A stretch of DNA of 64,000 bases from contig CAJUQM010000008.1 in assembly GCA_910588005.1 (NCBI GenBank), positions 1 to 64,000 on the forward strand. The letters are read 5' to 3'. This document shows, piece after piece, positions 8,465-16,926 of this stretch. The number at the start of each line of letters is the position of its first letter. The first letter of the stretch is position 1. The DNA is from an uncultured Oscillibacter sp. (GTDB lineage Bacteria > Bacillota > Clostridia > Oscillospirales > Oscillospiraceae). The notes under the pieces are model-generated. The model did no database searches and was not told where the DNA came from. It saw nothing but the letters and a program-made list of their open reading frames with translations. Position numbers and translations under genes: made by a program.

Positions 8465-8827
8465 GAGCAGAATCCCACCCCAAACGGGACCGGCTATGCG
8501 CGAAGCGCGGGAAGCGGCGCTGGGGGCCTTGCGTCAAAGCAGCAACACCCTCGGAGGTACTTCCAAATGCGGCGGAGCGCCCCCGCAAGGTACACTGTCA
8601 GCCGCACCCGGTAGAGGGCCGGCAATTCACATTGGCACTGGTCCCGGCCGGCCCCCGTATTTGGGCGAATTTGACCCTTGCGGTCAAATTCGTGCCCGGC
8701 GCCTCTCTTTTCTCTGGCAAGACAGAGAAAAGAGAAATGGGGGGGTGCAAAGCCCAGCCATCTTCGTGGCTGAAATCTCCCCCGCCCGCCAGGGCGGGAA
8801 CACCCCTACCCCGCGCCGGCGGCGCAC
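8465..8827 (-). repeat. Modular dispersed repeat, copy 2 (inverted relative to copy 1)
   Basis: Read on the minus strand it matches copy 1 in blocks A, C, D and E and copy 3 in blocks A and B. Block B is a hairpin of TTCTCTGTCTTGCC and AGAGAAAAGAGA type near 8706-8733; block C hairpin lies near 8668-8690; block E is at about 8500-8515. With copy 1 it encloses the XRE/small-ORF pair as a large inverted repeat. It ends against the stop codon of the SGNH gene. Confidence 0.6.
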
Positions 8828-9889
8828 TCACGCCCCCTCACCGGGGGCAAAGATGCCCGCATAATCATAGTTTATCACAAACTCCCGCAGCGCGCTCAGC
8901 CGCTCCCGGCGGTTTTCTGCCGTCAGGCGGTATTCGCCGGTGGGCATGGACCGGGACATCTGGTAGGTGACCCGGCCCGCCACATGGATGTGGTCGGCAT
9001 AGTTGTCCAGGTCCGTGATGACCGGCTTGTCATCCATAAAAAATTGCAGTTCCACATTGCCGTATTCCAGCAGCACCTCCGTCACCTCGTCCAGCATGGC
9101 AAACACTGCCTCCGTCTCCCCCAGGCGGTCCATTTTGTCCCAGAAGAGAATGCTGTAGGGCGAGAAATAAAAGATGAACTCCGTATCCGGGTAGCGCTGC
9201 AGCCAGCCGGTGACCTCCTTTAGATTGGCCAGGTAGTTTTCCCGAAAGCTGTATGCGGGCTTTGCCTCCTCCCGATGCTCCGGCCTCTCGTACCCCCCCA
9301 AGGCCTCCTCCCGGTTGAAGGACACGTTTCCATCCCAAACGAAGGCGTCCTGGAGCGTCTGGGTCTCTCCCTGGGCTTTTTTCAGCACCGTGTAGGCCGA
9401 GCGCAGCAGGGCGTCCTTGTTTAAAAGGTACTGTCCGTCGTTCCATGGATCATCGTCATAGAGATACAGGGGCAGCTGGTCCGGCTCCTCCGCCGGGCTG
9501 CGGGAGAGGAGGTTGGGGTCCAGGCCGAAGATGACCCGTTTTACGTCCTGGCGGGTGTTGGCATAGGCCAGGGCCTGTCCGAATTCTCGAAAGCCGCCGT
9601 TGGGGAAGGTGACCTTTACCGTGGAGGTCTCGTAGAACACATCAAACCAGAAGGGGCGGTAATTGGCGGCCAGGGAGGACCCCATTAAAATGGTCTCGTA
9701 CTCCTGGCTGCGCAGCAGGCCCGCTCCTTGCGCCCGCTGATCGAACCAGACCTCTCCCGCCGGGTCGGGAGCGCGATAGTGAAAGAAGGGATCCACCAAC
9801 CGCACGGCGGCGGCGCATAAAATCAAAATGCCTGCCGTGACGGCCAGAAGAACAGCTGCCCAGCGCTGTTTTGCGTCTTTCAAAGCCAT
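8828..9889 (-). CDS. SGNH/AlgX-like membrane-anchored acyl-transfer partner of MBOAT
   Basis: A 353-residue protein with one N-terminal membrane anchor (about residues 10-32) and an extracytoplasmic domain. A GSS motif near residue 67 (ILMGSSLAAN) and DHIHVAG near residue 300 resemble the Ser and Asp-x-x-His elements of SGNH hydrolase-fold proteins such as PatB, AlgJ/X and DltD. In such systems this protein transfers the acyl group delivered by the MBOAT protein to a surface glycan. It starts 9 bp after the MBOAT stop, so the two are co-transcribed. The acceptor polymer cannot be told from sequence. Confidence 0.7.
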   Translation of the reverse strand: MALKDAKQRWAAVLLAVTAGILILCAAAVRLVDPFFHYRAPDPAGEVWFDQRAQGAGLLRSQEYETILMGSSLAANYRPFWFDVFYETSTVKVTFPNGGFREFGQALAYANTRQDVKRVIFGLDPNLLSRSPAEEPDQLPLYLYDDDPWNDGQYLLNKDALLRSAYTVLKKAQGETQTLQDAFVWDGNVSFNREEALGGYERPEHREEAKPAYSFRENYLANLKEVTGWLQRYPDTEFIFYFSPYSILFWDKMDRLGETEAVFAMLDEVTEVLLEYGNVELQFFMDDKPVITDLDNYADHIHVAGRVTYQMSRSMPTGEYRLTAENRRERLSALREFVINYDYAGIFAPGEGA

Positions 9890-9898
9890 CCGTCCCCC

Positions 9899-11356
9899 TT
9901 AAAAATTCGAATAAATAAATGTGGCGGCGCTGGAGAAGGAAAGCACCGACCAGGCTAGAAGAATGCCGCAGGCCGCCGCTTTTCCGGGGCTGGGCCGGAA
10001 GTTCTCCATTTGCCGGGCGGCGCTCTGCCGCCGCAGCGATACCGCCAGTCCGATGGTGAAGAGTGCCGCCAGCACCAGGCCCGGCACCGCCTTGGCGGCA
10101 AAGGGCAGCAGCGTCCGCAGGGCGGTGGCCTCGCTGTCCAGCGCTCCGGCTGCCAGAGCCTCCAGGGGCAGGCCCGGCCCGCCGCAGACGGCGGATCGCA
10201 GCAGCATTCCCGCCGCAGGCAGGGAGGGCGCCTGAAAGAAGACCCAGGCCAGATTCACAAAGAGAAACGTCCAGCACCACCGCAGCGCCCTGGGCACCCG
10301 CTCACGCCGGGAATCCCACAGCCGCTCGGCAACCTGGGCCAGGCCGTGGAGGCCGCCCCAGACGAGAAAGGTCCATCCGGCGCCGTGCCACAGACCGCTG
10401 ATCAGGTAGACGGTCAGGATGTTGATATAGGTGCGCACCGTCCCCCGGCGGCTGCCGCCCAACGGGATATAGACGCATTCACGCAGAAACGCGGTCAGGG
10501 TAATGTGCCACCGCTTCCAGAATTCTCCCACGCTGAGCGCACGGTAGGGGGCGTCAAAATTTATGGGCAGGCGGAATCCCAAGAGACGGGCGCAGCCGGA
10601 GGCGATGTCGCAGTAGCCGGAAAAATCAAGATACAGCTGCAATGTGTAGCCCAGGATGACCACCCAGGCGGCGGGAGCCGTCAAGCTGTTTCCAAGCCCC
10701 CATCCGTTGGACACCACGGTCCCCAGAGGATCTGCCAGGAGAACCTTTTTGGCCATTCCCAGGGAGAGGGCGTACAGCCCCGCGGCAAAATCACCCGCCT
10801 CCATCCGCGAAGGCTTTTGGCGCAGCTGGGGAAAGAAGTTCTGCGGTTTTAGGATCGGGCCGGAGACCACGGTGGGGAAGAAGAGGGAGTACAGCACATA
10901 TCCGCTTCCCAAGCCCCGCTCTAAGGTGAAGCCGCCGCCGTAGACTTCTTTCAAAAGCCACAGCTGCTGAAAGGTGAAAAAGCTGAGACCCAGGGGAGAG
11001 GAAGCTATGGCAACTCGCCCGCCTGTGAAAAACGCGGCGTATTTATAGAGAAGCAGTACAGCGATCTGCCAGCCGGCCGCCAGCGCGAAGACCGGTTTCC
11101 GGTGCTCTCTCCCGGACTGGAGATATCTTACGGCAGACCAAGTGACCAGTAGGTCCGCTCCGATGGGCAGAAGGTCCGGAAGGCCGCCGCAGCCCTGCCA
11201 GTAAAAAAATAGGCTGAAAAGCGTCAAGGGCAGGGCGTTTTCCGCCGCAGATCCGGCGGAGGCACTGCTCCGGCGGAGCCGAAATCCCTCTAAGAGGCGG
11301 CATACCCATACCCCGGCCGCCAAAAACACCAGAAAGCCCAGAGACTGAAAGCTCAT
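9899..11356 (-). CDS. MBOAT-family membrane O-acyltransferase (AlgI/PatA-like)
   Basis: A 485-residue polytopic membrane protein that moves acyl groups across the membrane for O-acylation of an exported polymer. MBOAT hallmarks are FWKRWHITLTAFLRE (near 280) and GLWHGAGWTF (near 320, with the conserved His). Hydrophobic helices run from the N-terminus (MSFQSLGFLVFLAAGVWVC) to the end. Its start overlaps the XRE regulator stop by 4 bp (ATGA) and the SGNH protein follows, a regulator-MBOAT-SGNH operon. AlgI/PatA fits better than DltB because no dltA, dltC or other dlt gene is adjacent. Confidence 0.85.
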   Translation of the reverse strand: MSFQSLGFLVFLAAGVWVCRLLEGFRLRRSSASAGSAAENALPLTLFSLFFYWQGCGGLPDLLPIGADLLVTWSAVRYLQSGREHRKPVFALAAGWQIAVLLLYKYAAFFTGGRVAIASSPLGLSFFTFQQLWLLKEVYGGGFTLERGLGSGYVLYSLFFPTVVSGPILKPQNFFPQLRQKPSRMEAGDFAAGLYALSLGMAKKVLLADPLGTVVSNGWGLGNSLTAPAAWVVILGYTLQLYLDFSGYCDIASGCARLLGFRLPINFDAPYRALSVGEFWKRWHITLTAFLRECVYIPLGGSRRGTVRTYINILTVYLISGLWHGAGWTFLVWGGLHGLAQVAERLWDSRRERVPRALRWCWTFLFVNLAWVFFQAPSLPAAGMLLRSAVCGGPGLPLEALAAGALDSEATALRTLLPFAAKAVPGLVLAALFTIGLAVSLRRQSAARQMENFRPSPGKAAACGILLAWSVLSFSSAATFIYSNF

Positions 11357-12036
11357 AGCGGATCTTCCGTCAGGCCGCTGAGCCGGGCGTCGGCGGCGCT
11401 GAGAACCTGGGTCAGACCTTGACAGCGGCCGGGATAGGCATCGGCCAGGGCCTGGCTGCTGAGGCTGGGAAATTCAGCCTTCTGCGCCGCCTGACCGCGG
11501 AGGGCACGGGCGTATTTTGCCTCGGAGAGCTTCATGTCTGCCCCGGCGATTCCCATGGTACAGGCGGCGGGGTCCAGGGAGAAGTAGGCCTCGTTGGCTC
11601 CGGCGGCGCGGTACAGGTGGCGGTAGAGCTGGTAGACGGCGCTGGAGAGATAATCCGAAGCCGCGTTGACCGCGGCCTTGTCCCCCAATTTACCCAGAAG
11701 CCCAAACAGCACGCCTATGGCGCCGGAGAGCAGCTTGCTCTGAAGCGTGGCCAAGATACTGCCCTGCAGCACATTACCCGGTTCGGCGGCATTTAAGATC
11801 TCCTCGGAGGTCAGCATACTGCCCTCCCGGGACAATGTGCGGCCCAGGATGAAATCGGCGGAGACGTGATAGTAGTCGCAGGCCTTGACAACAAACAAAA
11901 GCCCCGGCTCCCGGGTGCCGTTTTCATAGTGGCTCAACAGCGCCTGGGAGATGCCCAGATCCCCGGCGGCAGTGCGCTGGGACACGCCCCGTTCCTGCCG
12001 CAGCAGGGACAGCGTCCGTGAAAATTCAGATGCCAT
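11353..12036 (-). CDS. XRE-family regulator of the MBOAT operon
   Basis: A 227-residue protein with an N-terminal HTH (LRQERGVSQRTAAGDLGISQ, about residues 12-31, recognition helix ISQALLSHYENG) and a C-terminal domain of about 150 residues, Ala/Leu-rich and helical, with no recognised family. It is first in the operon with the MBOAT and SGNH genes. Start ATG after GAAAGGAGAGAGAACT. An inverted repeat over its own promoter suggests auto-regulation. Confidence 0.8.
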   Translation of the reverse strand: MASEFSRTLSLLRQERGVSQRTAAGDLGISQALLSHYENGTREPGLLFVVKACDYYHVSADFILGRTLSREGSMLTSEEILNAAEPGNVLQGSILATLQSKLLSGAIGVLFGLLGKLGDKAAVNAASDYLSSAVYQLYRHLYRAAGANEAYFSLDPAACTMGIAGADMKLSEAKYARALRGQAAQKAEFPSLSSQALADAYPGRCQGLTQVLSAADARLSGLTEDPL

Positions 12037-12089
12037 AGTTCTCTCTCCTTTCGGGGGAATTAAAAAAACAGACAGTCTTTAATACGCAG

Positions 12090-12123
12090 GGTATAGTTTA
12101 CCAAAGGAGATACCGTTTGTAAA
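12090..12123 (-). promoter_or_regulatory. Promoter and putative operator of the XRE-MBOAT-SGNH operon
   Basis: Minus strand TTTACA (12123-12118), 17 nt, TAAACT (12100-12095). GGTA-N5-TACC (12090-12102) overlaps the -10 box and is a candidate operator for the XRE protein. Confidence 0.55.
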
Positions 12124-12259
12124 GAGAGAAGGGATATAAAACGCCGTGGATTGCCGAAATTTCCTTTCAAGGCAGGGGAACCGTCCTGATCTGCCGCGCC
12201 GCATCAAATCTTTTTTTCTCTGTCCGGAGTCACGGGTTAGGAGCGCGAAAGCCAAAGAG

Positions 12260-12286
12260 GAGAGGAACCCCGCCGGGGTTCCTCTC
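12260..12286 (-). terminator. Hairpin downstream of the HAD gene
   Basis: GAGAGGAACCCC and GGGGTTCCTCTC pair perfectly over 12 bp with a 3-nt loop, 58 bp past the HAD stop. The trailing minus-strand sequence (CTCTTTGG) is only weakly T-rich. The rest of the 307-bp gap 12037-12343 shows only the XRE promoter region. Confidence 0.5.
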
Positions 12287-12343
12287 TCAGCAGTCTCTAT
12301 TCCCGCCCCGCGGACCCTTGGACGCGCAGGGCACCCCACGGGC

Positions 12344-13225
12344 TTAGAATAAGCCCACCTGGTTGGGGAGCACGTCTCCGCCGATCATGCGCAGCTGCTG
12401 GGCGTTTTCCTCCCACAGCAGGTCGGCGATAGACATCTTCTGGATGATGTGCTTTACTGTGGCGTCCAAAGCGGTTCCCTCGCTGTAATCCGCGGGAAAG
12501 ATAAAGTCCACCCGGCCCTTGGACAGCAGGTCCTCCACACCCTGCCGGTTCCCGCCCTGATATACCGCGATGGCCTGGCCCCCGTAGGCCCGCATCATCT
12601 TCATGCAGGGTACGTCCGAGAGACCGTCGCCCATGTAGACCATATTTGTAAAGGGTACCCGCTTGCTGTCGTCAGGCATAGAATCATTGAGGGTTTTGTC
12701 ATCGGACACGTCCAGCACGCCCTTGTTGATCCGGTAAACAAATTGGGTTTTTGCAGTAAAATTTACGGCCAGTTTGGGCCACACCGGCACGCCGGCTTCG
12801 TCGTAATAAAACTCGCTGGCGTAGATCTCCTGAAACGCGCCGCTGATCGAAGACCCCTCAATAATCTCCCGCAGACCCGAGGAGATGATGTAATGCTCCA
12901 CCTGTACGCCCAGTTCCCGGCCGTACTCGTTGATCCGGCGGAACCAACCCTCCACGCCGGGAAAGAACACGATGTCCCGCCCCTTGTCCACCAAATCTGC
13001 CCGGGTAAAGGGCAGATTTTTTCGCTTTGCCTCCTGGAGCATGGTGTACATATAGGCCAGGATGCCGTCAATCCGGTTGCGGCGGGCAAAGCCGTTGGCC
13101 TTTTCCCAAAACTCCGCCGGGGTCATGCCGAGGCTGGGAATGAAGGCATAGTCCTGCATATCCGTGGTGCAGAGGGTTTTGTCAAAGTCGTATAGAAAAG
13201 CGATGATGGGCTGTGTTTTTTTCAC
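12344..13225 (-). CDS. HAD-family phosphatase
   Basis: A 293-residue haloacid-dehalogenase-fold hydrolase. Motif I is DFDKTLCTTD with nucleophile Asp13 and Asp15; motif II Ser is in IISSG (about residue 120); motif IV GDGLSDVPC is near residue 200. The long insert after motif I matches the phosphoserine-phosphatase-like C1-cap subfamily. Substrate unknown. GTG start after GAGGAGGGACAGGC. Single gene, bounded by hairpins on both sides. Confidence 0.85.
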   Translation of the reverse strand: MKKTQPIIAFLYDFDKTLCTTDMQDYAFIPSLGMTPAEFWEKANGFARRNRIDGILAYMYTMLQEAKRKNLPFTRADLVDKGRDIVFFPGVEGWFRRINEYGRELGVQVEHYIISSGLREIIEGSSISGAFQEIYASEFYYDEAGVPVWPKLAVNFTAKTQFVYRINKGVLDVSDDKTLNDSMPDDSKRVPFTNMVYMGDGLSDVPCMKMMRAYGGQAIAVYQGGNRQGVEDLLSKGRVDFIFPADYSEGTALDATVKHIIQKMSIADLLWEENAQQLRMIGGDVLPNQVGLF

Positions 13226-13243
13226 GCCTGTCCCTCCTCGGGA

Positions 13244-13278
13244 AAAAAGCGGCTCTAATGAAATTAGAGCCGCTTTTT
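13244..13278. terminator. Bidirectional terminator after divIVA
   Basis: AAAAAGCGGCTCTAAT, loop GAA, ATTAGAGCCGCTTTTT: a 16-bp perfect stem with A- and T-tracts, ending the divIVA-sepF-yggS cluster just upstream of the HAD gene. Confidence 0.85.
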
Positions 13279-13291
13279 AAAAATTTTCGGT

Positions 13292-14026
13292 TTAAGTTCC
13301 GCCGGTGTAGTTGGGACCGAATTTCAGGTCGTCCAGCTTGTCAAATTTGATTCGGCGGGTGACCTCCATAGAGTCCTGGGGGTCTTTGGAATCCTGAGTA
13401 AAGGGATCGCCCTCGGGATACGGCGCCTGCGGAGCGGGGAGATCTCCCGCAGGCGGTACGGCAATCCCGGCGGCGGGTTCCGCCGCGGCCGCCTCCTCAG
13501 GGGGCTTTTCCTCGAAAGAGGCCGCCACCGTGGTCCCGATCTCCTGCACCGGCACCGCCGCCGCGGAGATTTCCACCGGCAGCTGGGGAAGCCTTTCCAA
13601 AAACTCCAGTTCTTTATTGCAGACGCTCTGCGTGGCGGCGATGAACTGGGCCAGCTCCCGCTGTCCCTGGCGCAGGCGGTCCTCCGCCGCCTCCACCTCC
13701 AGCTGGATCTGGGCAATTCGCTCCCGGGCGTCCGACTCCGCCTGGGCCAGCAGCGTGTTTCGCTTGGCCTCGGCCTCGCGGACAATGGAATCCGCCATCT
13801 TTTGGGCCGTCAGCAGCGTGGCGCGCATGGAGTCCTCCGTGGCGCGGTAGTCCTCCACCTTTTCCACCAGTACCTTCATCTTGGCCTTCAGCGCGGCGTT
13901 CTCTTTGTACAGCGCCGTGTAGTCATCGGTGAGTTCGTCCAAAAACTCATCCACCATGGCCATGTTGTATCCGCCCATAAAGCCCTTGGTAAAGGCGTGG
14001 GAGGAGACCTCCTGCGGTGTCAGCAT
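13292..14026 (-). CDS. divIVA: DivIVA-domain cell division/polarity protein
   Basis: A 244-residue protein that recognises curved membrane at septa and poles and recruits division or growth partners. The N-terminus carries the DivIVA signature (MLTPQEVSSHAFTKGFMGGY, then DEFLDELTDDY) and is followed by a long coiled coil to about residue 140. The C-terminal 100 residues are Pro/Ala/Glu-rich and low complexity. It directly follows sepF, as in the Gram-positive ylmE-sepF-ylmG-divIVA order (ylmG absent here). Confidence 0.93.
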   Translation of the reverse strand: MLTPQEVSSHAFTKGFMGGYNMAMVDEFLDELTDDYTALYKENAALKAKMKVLVEKVEDYRATEDSMRATLLTAQKMADSIVREAEAKRNTLLAQAESDARERIAQIQLEVEAAEDRLRQGQRELAQFIAATQSVCNKELEFLERLPQLPVEISAAAVPVQEIGTTVAASFEEKPPEEAAAAEPAAGIAVPPAGDLPAPQAPYPEGDPFTQDSKDPQDSMEVTRRIKFDKLDDLKFGPNYTGGT

Positions 14027-14061
14027 TCCAGAAATACCCCCTGTCAGCGCGGTTTTACTCT

Positions 14062-14496
14062 TTAGAAGTAGAGTCCGTTGTTTTCCAGCTCGTCAATCAG
14101 ATCGCCCTCGATGTCCACGTGGTAGGGCGTGATGATGTATGTATTGGCGGCCACCTTTTTAATCTTACCCTCTCCGGCATAGGCTACGCCGGAGAGAAAG
14201 TCGATCAGGCGGCGGGCGATGTCCTTGTTGGTGGACTCCAGATTCAAAACCACCGTCCGCTTGTCCTTAAGATGGTCGGCGATCTCAGAGGCGTTTTCAA
14301 ACCGCTCCGGTTTTACCAGCACCACTTTCAGCTGCGTGGTGGCATGGATGTTGACGACCTTGTTGCGGCGGTCGTCGTATTTGCTGCGGTGGTCGTCAAA
14401 GGCGTCCTTTCGGGCCGGCTCTTCAAATTCCTCAAAGTCGTCATCCTCGTCCTCATAGGGATGGGTCCACTTTTTCAGTTCGTCAATAATGCTCAT
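14062..14496 (-). CDS. sepF: Cell division protein SepF
   Basis: A 144-residue Z-ring accessory protein that tethers FtsZ to the membrane and shapes the septum. It has an acidic linker (EDEDDDFEEFEE, residues 15-26) followed by the C-terminal SepF fold from VVNIHATTQLKVVLVKPERF onward, ending DELENNGLYF. ATG after GAGGAGGCTTTGCC. Sits between yggS and divIVA. Confidence 0.96.
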   Translation of the reverse strand: MSIIDELKKWTHPYEDEDDDFEEFEEPARKDAFDDHRSKYDDRRNKVVNIHATTQLKVVLVKPERFENASEIADHLKDKRTVVLNLESTNKDIARRLIDFLSGVAYAGEGKIKKVAANTYIITPYHVDIEGDLIDELENNGLYF

Positions 14497-14586
14497 GGCA
14501 AAGCCTCCTCAGTGCGCATTCGCGCGAGATCATTTTCCAAAGCCCGCCCCGGGGCGGCTTTACGCCGGATGATTCATGCTCTCCGA

Positions 14587-15282
14587 TTATAAATTATAAT
14601 CGCGGGCGCCGAAGATCGCGGTGCCCACTCGGACCATAGTGGCGCCGGCACGGACGGCGTCAGCGTAGTCGCCGCTCATGCCCATGGAAAGATACTTTAG
14701 TTCATTATGGAACAGATTTTCGTTGATGTCAACATAAAGTGTGTGAACTTCCTGAAAATACCGCATATTGGCTTGCCGATCGGCATCTGCGGGGGGAATG
14801 GTCATCAGCCCCCGTACCCGCACGTGGTCACGGGACAGGGCGCTTTCCGCTGCGGCAAAGACGGCGGCAGGCGCAAAGCCGCTTTTGGCCTCCTCACCGC
14901 CGATATTGACCTCCAGCAGAACATCCTGAAGGAAATTCTGCCGGGCGGCGGCCTTTTCGATCTCGTCCAGCAGCTCCAAAGAACCCACGGACTGGATCAG
15001 CGACACGCGCCCCACCACTTGCTTGACCTTATTGCGCTGGAGATGGCCGATAAAGTGCAGCGGCGCGCCGTCATAGGCGTTCTCCGCCAGCTTTTTTACC
15101 ATCTCCTGAACCCGGTTTTCCCCTAGGGCGTCGATTCCGGCGGCGATAGCCTCCCGGCAGGCGGCCGCACCGTTCATCTTGCTGGCACCTACCAGAATAA
15201 TCTCCTCCGGCCTCCGGCCCGCTTCCCTGGCGGCTTCCGCCAGCTCTGCCCGCACCCGGGCGATATTTTCCGCGATAGACAT
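14587..15282 (-). CDS. YggS/PLPBP family PLP-homeostasis protein
   Basis: A 231-residue PLP-binding, non-enzymatic alanine-racemase-fold protein involved in vitamin B6 and amino-acid homeostasis. The PLP lysine lies in LVGASKM (about residue 35). Other family signatures are GENRVQEM, HFIGHLQRNK and LSMGMSGDYADAV near the C-terminus. It is the YlmE equivalent in the sepF-divIVA cluster. Confidence 0.95.
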   Translation of the reverse strand: MSIAENIARVRAELAEAAREAGRRPEEIILVGASKMNGAAACREAIAAGIDALGENRVQEMVKKLAENAYDGAPLHFIGHLQRNKVKQVVGRVSLIQSVGSLELLDEIEKAAARQNFLQDVLLEVNIGGEEAKSGFAPAAVFAAAESALSRDHVRVRGLMTIPPADADRQANMRYFQEVHTLYVDINENLFHNELKYLSMGMSGDYADAVRAGATMVRVGTAIFGARDYNL

Positions 15283-15372
15283 AGAGCGTTCTCCATCCTT
15301 TCCCAGACCTTGTCTCCCATTGCCGAAACGCCGGCACAGGGACCTTTGCCGCTGTTTTTTCAGCGGCGTTCC

Positions 15373-15539
15373 TTAGTCCCTGTTTGAAAAATGTCAAAAC
15401 GCCCAAACAGCGGATCTTTTTCCACTGTGCTGCGTTAAAAATTTTTGAAATACACAAAGTATTCCTGCAAATGTTTGCCTCGCCCAGCGAAAAAATCTCT
15501 CGCCGCTGTGCATTTCGCCATTTTTCAAACAGGGCCTAA
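15373..15539. mobile_element. MITE-like element, copy 1
   Basis: About 167 bp bounded by inverted ends: TTAGTCCCTGTTTGAAAAATG at the left (first 20 nt considered) and the complement of GCCATTTTTCAAACAGGGCC at the right. Roughly 95% identical by eye to the reverse complement of 51886-52050. No transposase. It lies between the HlyD-like gene and yggS, inside the division cluster. Confidence 0.75.
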
Positions 15540-15630
15540 ACTCCGCCGTATTCCGGAGGGGAAAACCGCCCCGGTGGAAAACCGGTTCCAATCTGGAGGC
15601 TCCGCCGGTTTCAAGACGGGGCCGAATCTC

Positions 15631-16884
15631 TCATTGCCCAACGACCTTCCCGTCGTAGAGATTGTTGGCGGTGAGAATGACTTCTTCGCCGGAGCGCAGA
15701 ATCCGGCTTTTTATCGTGGAGGCGGGCCGCAGGAGGACGAAGCCGTCTCCGTTGTAGAGCACCTCCGCAGGCTTAAACACGGCCTTTACGCCCACCACGC
15801 AGTATACGCCGGTGATCTGAGTCTCGGTCTCCCTGCCGTCTTCACCGGTAACGGTTTGAGATACGATCCGCAGGGCCTCTTGGGGCACCCGAATGCCGCT
15901 CATGGTGCTTAAAATGATCTCCGCGCTCTGCTGGCGCAGCAGCGTCAATTGGGATAGATCGTATTTCCCCTGAAATACCACCACAGAGCGGCCGTTTTCC
16001 TCCCAGCCTACGGATTGGATGACCACATCCAGGTCCCGGTCCACGTCCTTGGAAAACCGGATGGAGATGTCCCCGGCCTCCTGGATCTCCCGAATCTCTC
16101 CGGTCCGCAGGGAAGCGGCATAGTACCAATTGTCTCCCAGAATCAATTTTCCCACCCGGGAGACGGCGGTGCTGTCCGGCTGGAGAGCGCTGAGCTGAGA
16201 GGGAGTCAGCTCCTGAATGACCTCCGGTGTCAGTACGGTTTCATAGCCGTCTACCACGGCGGAGTACAGCCCTGAGGCCGGGGCCGTGACCGGACGGACA
16301 GAGCCGGCTGACTGGCGCCGCAGGTCCGACAGCTCCTGCCGGAGGGACTCCAGCTGCCCGTCCAGGCCGTCGCCGGAATATGTATAGTCCCGTTTCATCA
16401 CCAGCGCCCGCAGCTCGCCGCCGTGGCTTGTGACCGTGTCCAGCCGCCCGCAGGCCAGGGCGGCTCGCAGCTCCAAAAGGTTCTGGGCAATCTGGCTGTC
16501 CAATTTGGCGGCGGCCTCATAGCTGAGGGATGCGCCCTGGGCGTACTCCAGCTGTTCGATCCGGCTTTCCAGAGCGTCAATCTGGTCCTGGCGGTCTAAA
16601 GAGGCCTGATCGGCGTACACCGCCGCCACCGTGCCTCCCACACCGACCCGCTCGCCCTCCGCCCTGGCCAGCCGCAGGAGGCCGCTGGTATTGTCCTCCA
16701 GTATCCGCTCGCTGCGGACCACGTAACCGGAGACATCGACGACCTTGTCCACCGTGTAGGCGTAGGCCATGGTGGTGGTGAGGGGGTTGTCCAGATAGCG
16801 AAGGGCCTGATACCCGAAATAGGCGGCCACGCCCAGAGCTACCAAGAGCATCAATATTCTGGTTGAGAGAGGGGTGGTTTTCAT
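15631..16884 (-). CDS. HlyD-like single-pass membrane protein of the division cluster
   Basis: A 417-residue protein with one N-terminal membrane helix (about residues 9-27) and an extracytoplasmic region resembling HlyD-type periplasmic adaptors: a lipoyl/barrel half (VDVSGYVVRSE..., residues 48-90), a helical hairpin (about 95-190, EQLEYAQG...LRQELSDLRRQ), then beta-rich halves (TAPASGLYSAVVDG). No transporter is adjacent, so efflux should not be assumed; in Clostridia such genes recur beside yggS/sepF. ATG after AAGGAGACACC, 42 bp after hfq. Confidence 0.7.
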   Translation of the reverse strand: MKTTPLSTRILMLLVALGVAAYFGYQALRYLDNPLTTTMAYAYTVDKVVDVSGYVVRSERILEDNTSGLLRLARAEGERVGVGGTVAAVYADQASLDRQDQIDALESRIEQLEYAQGASLSYEAAAKLDSQIAQNLLELRAALACGRLDTVTSHGGELRALVMKRDYTYSGDGLDGQLESLRQELSDLRRQSAGSVRPVTAPASGLYSAVVDGYETVLTPEVIQELTPSQLSALQPDSTAVSRVGKLILGDNWYYAASLRTGEIREIQEAGDISIRFSKDVDRDLDVVIQSVGWEENGRSVVVFQGKYDLSQLTLLRQQSAEIILSTMSGIRVPQEALRIVSQTVTGEDGRETETQITGVYCVVGVKAVFKPAEVLYNGDGFVLLRPASTIKSRILRSGEEVILTANNLYDGKVVGQ

Positions 16885-16926
16885 GGTGTCTCCTTGCGCC
16901 TGCTGGAATTTTCCGGTGTGGGGCCG

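Noticed and set aside
15445..15912. 155-codon ORF starting in MITE copy 1
   Set aside because: Runs from the element into the antisense of the HlyD-like gene; the shared N-terminus with 51979 only reflects the repeat.
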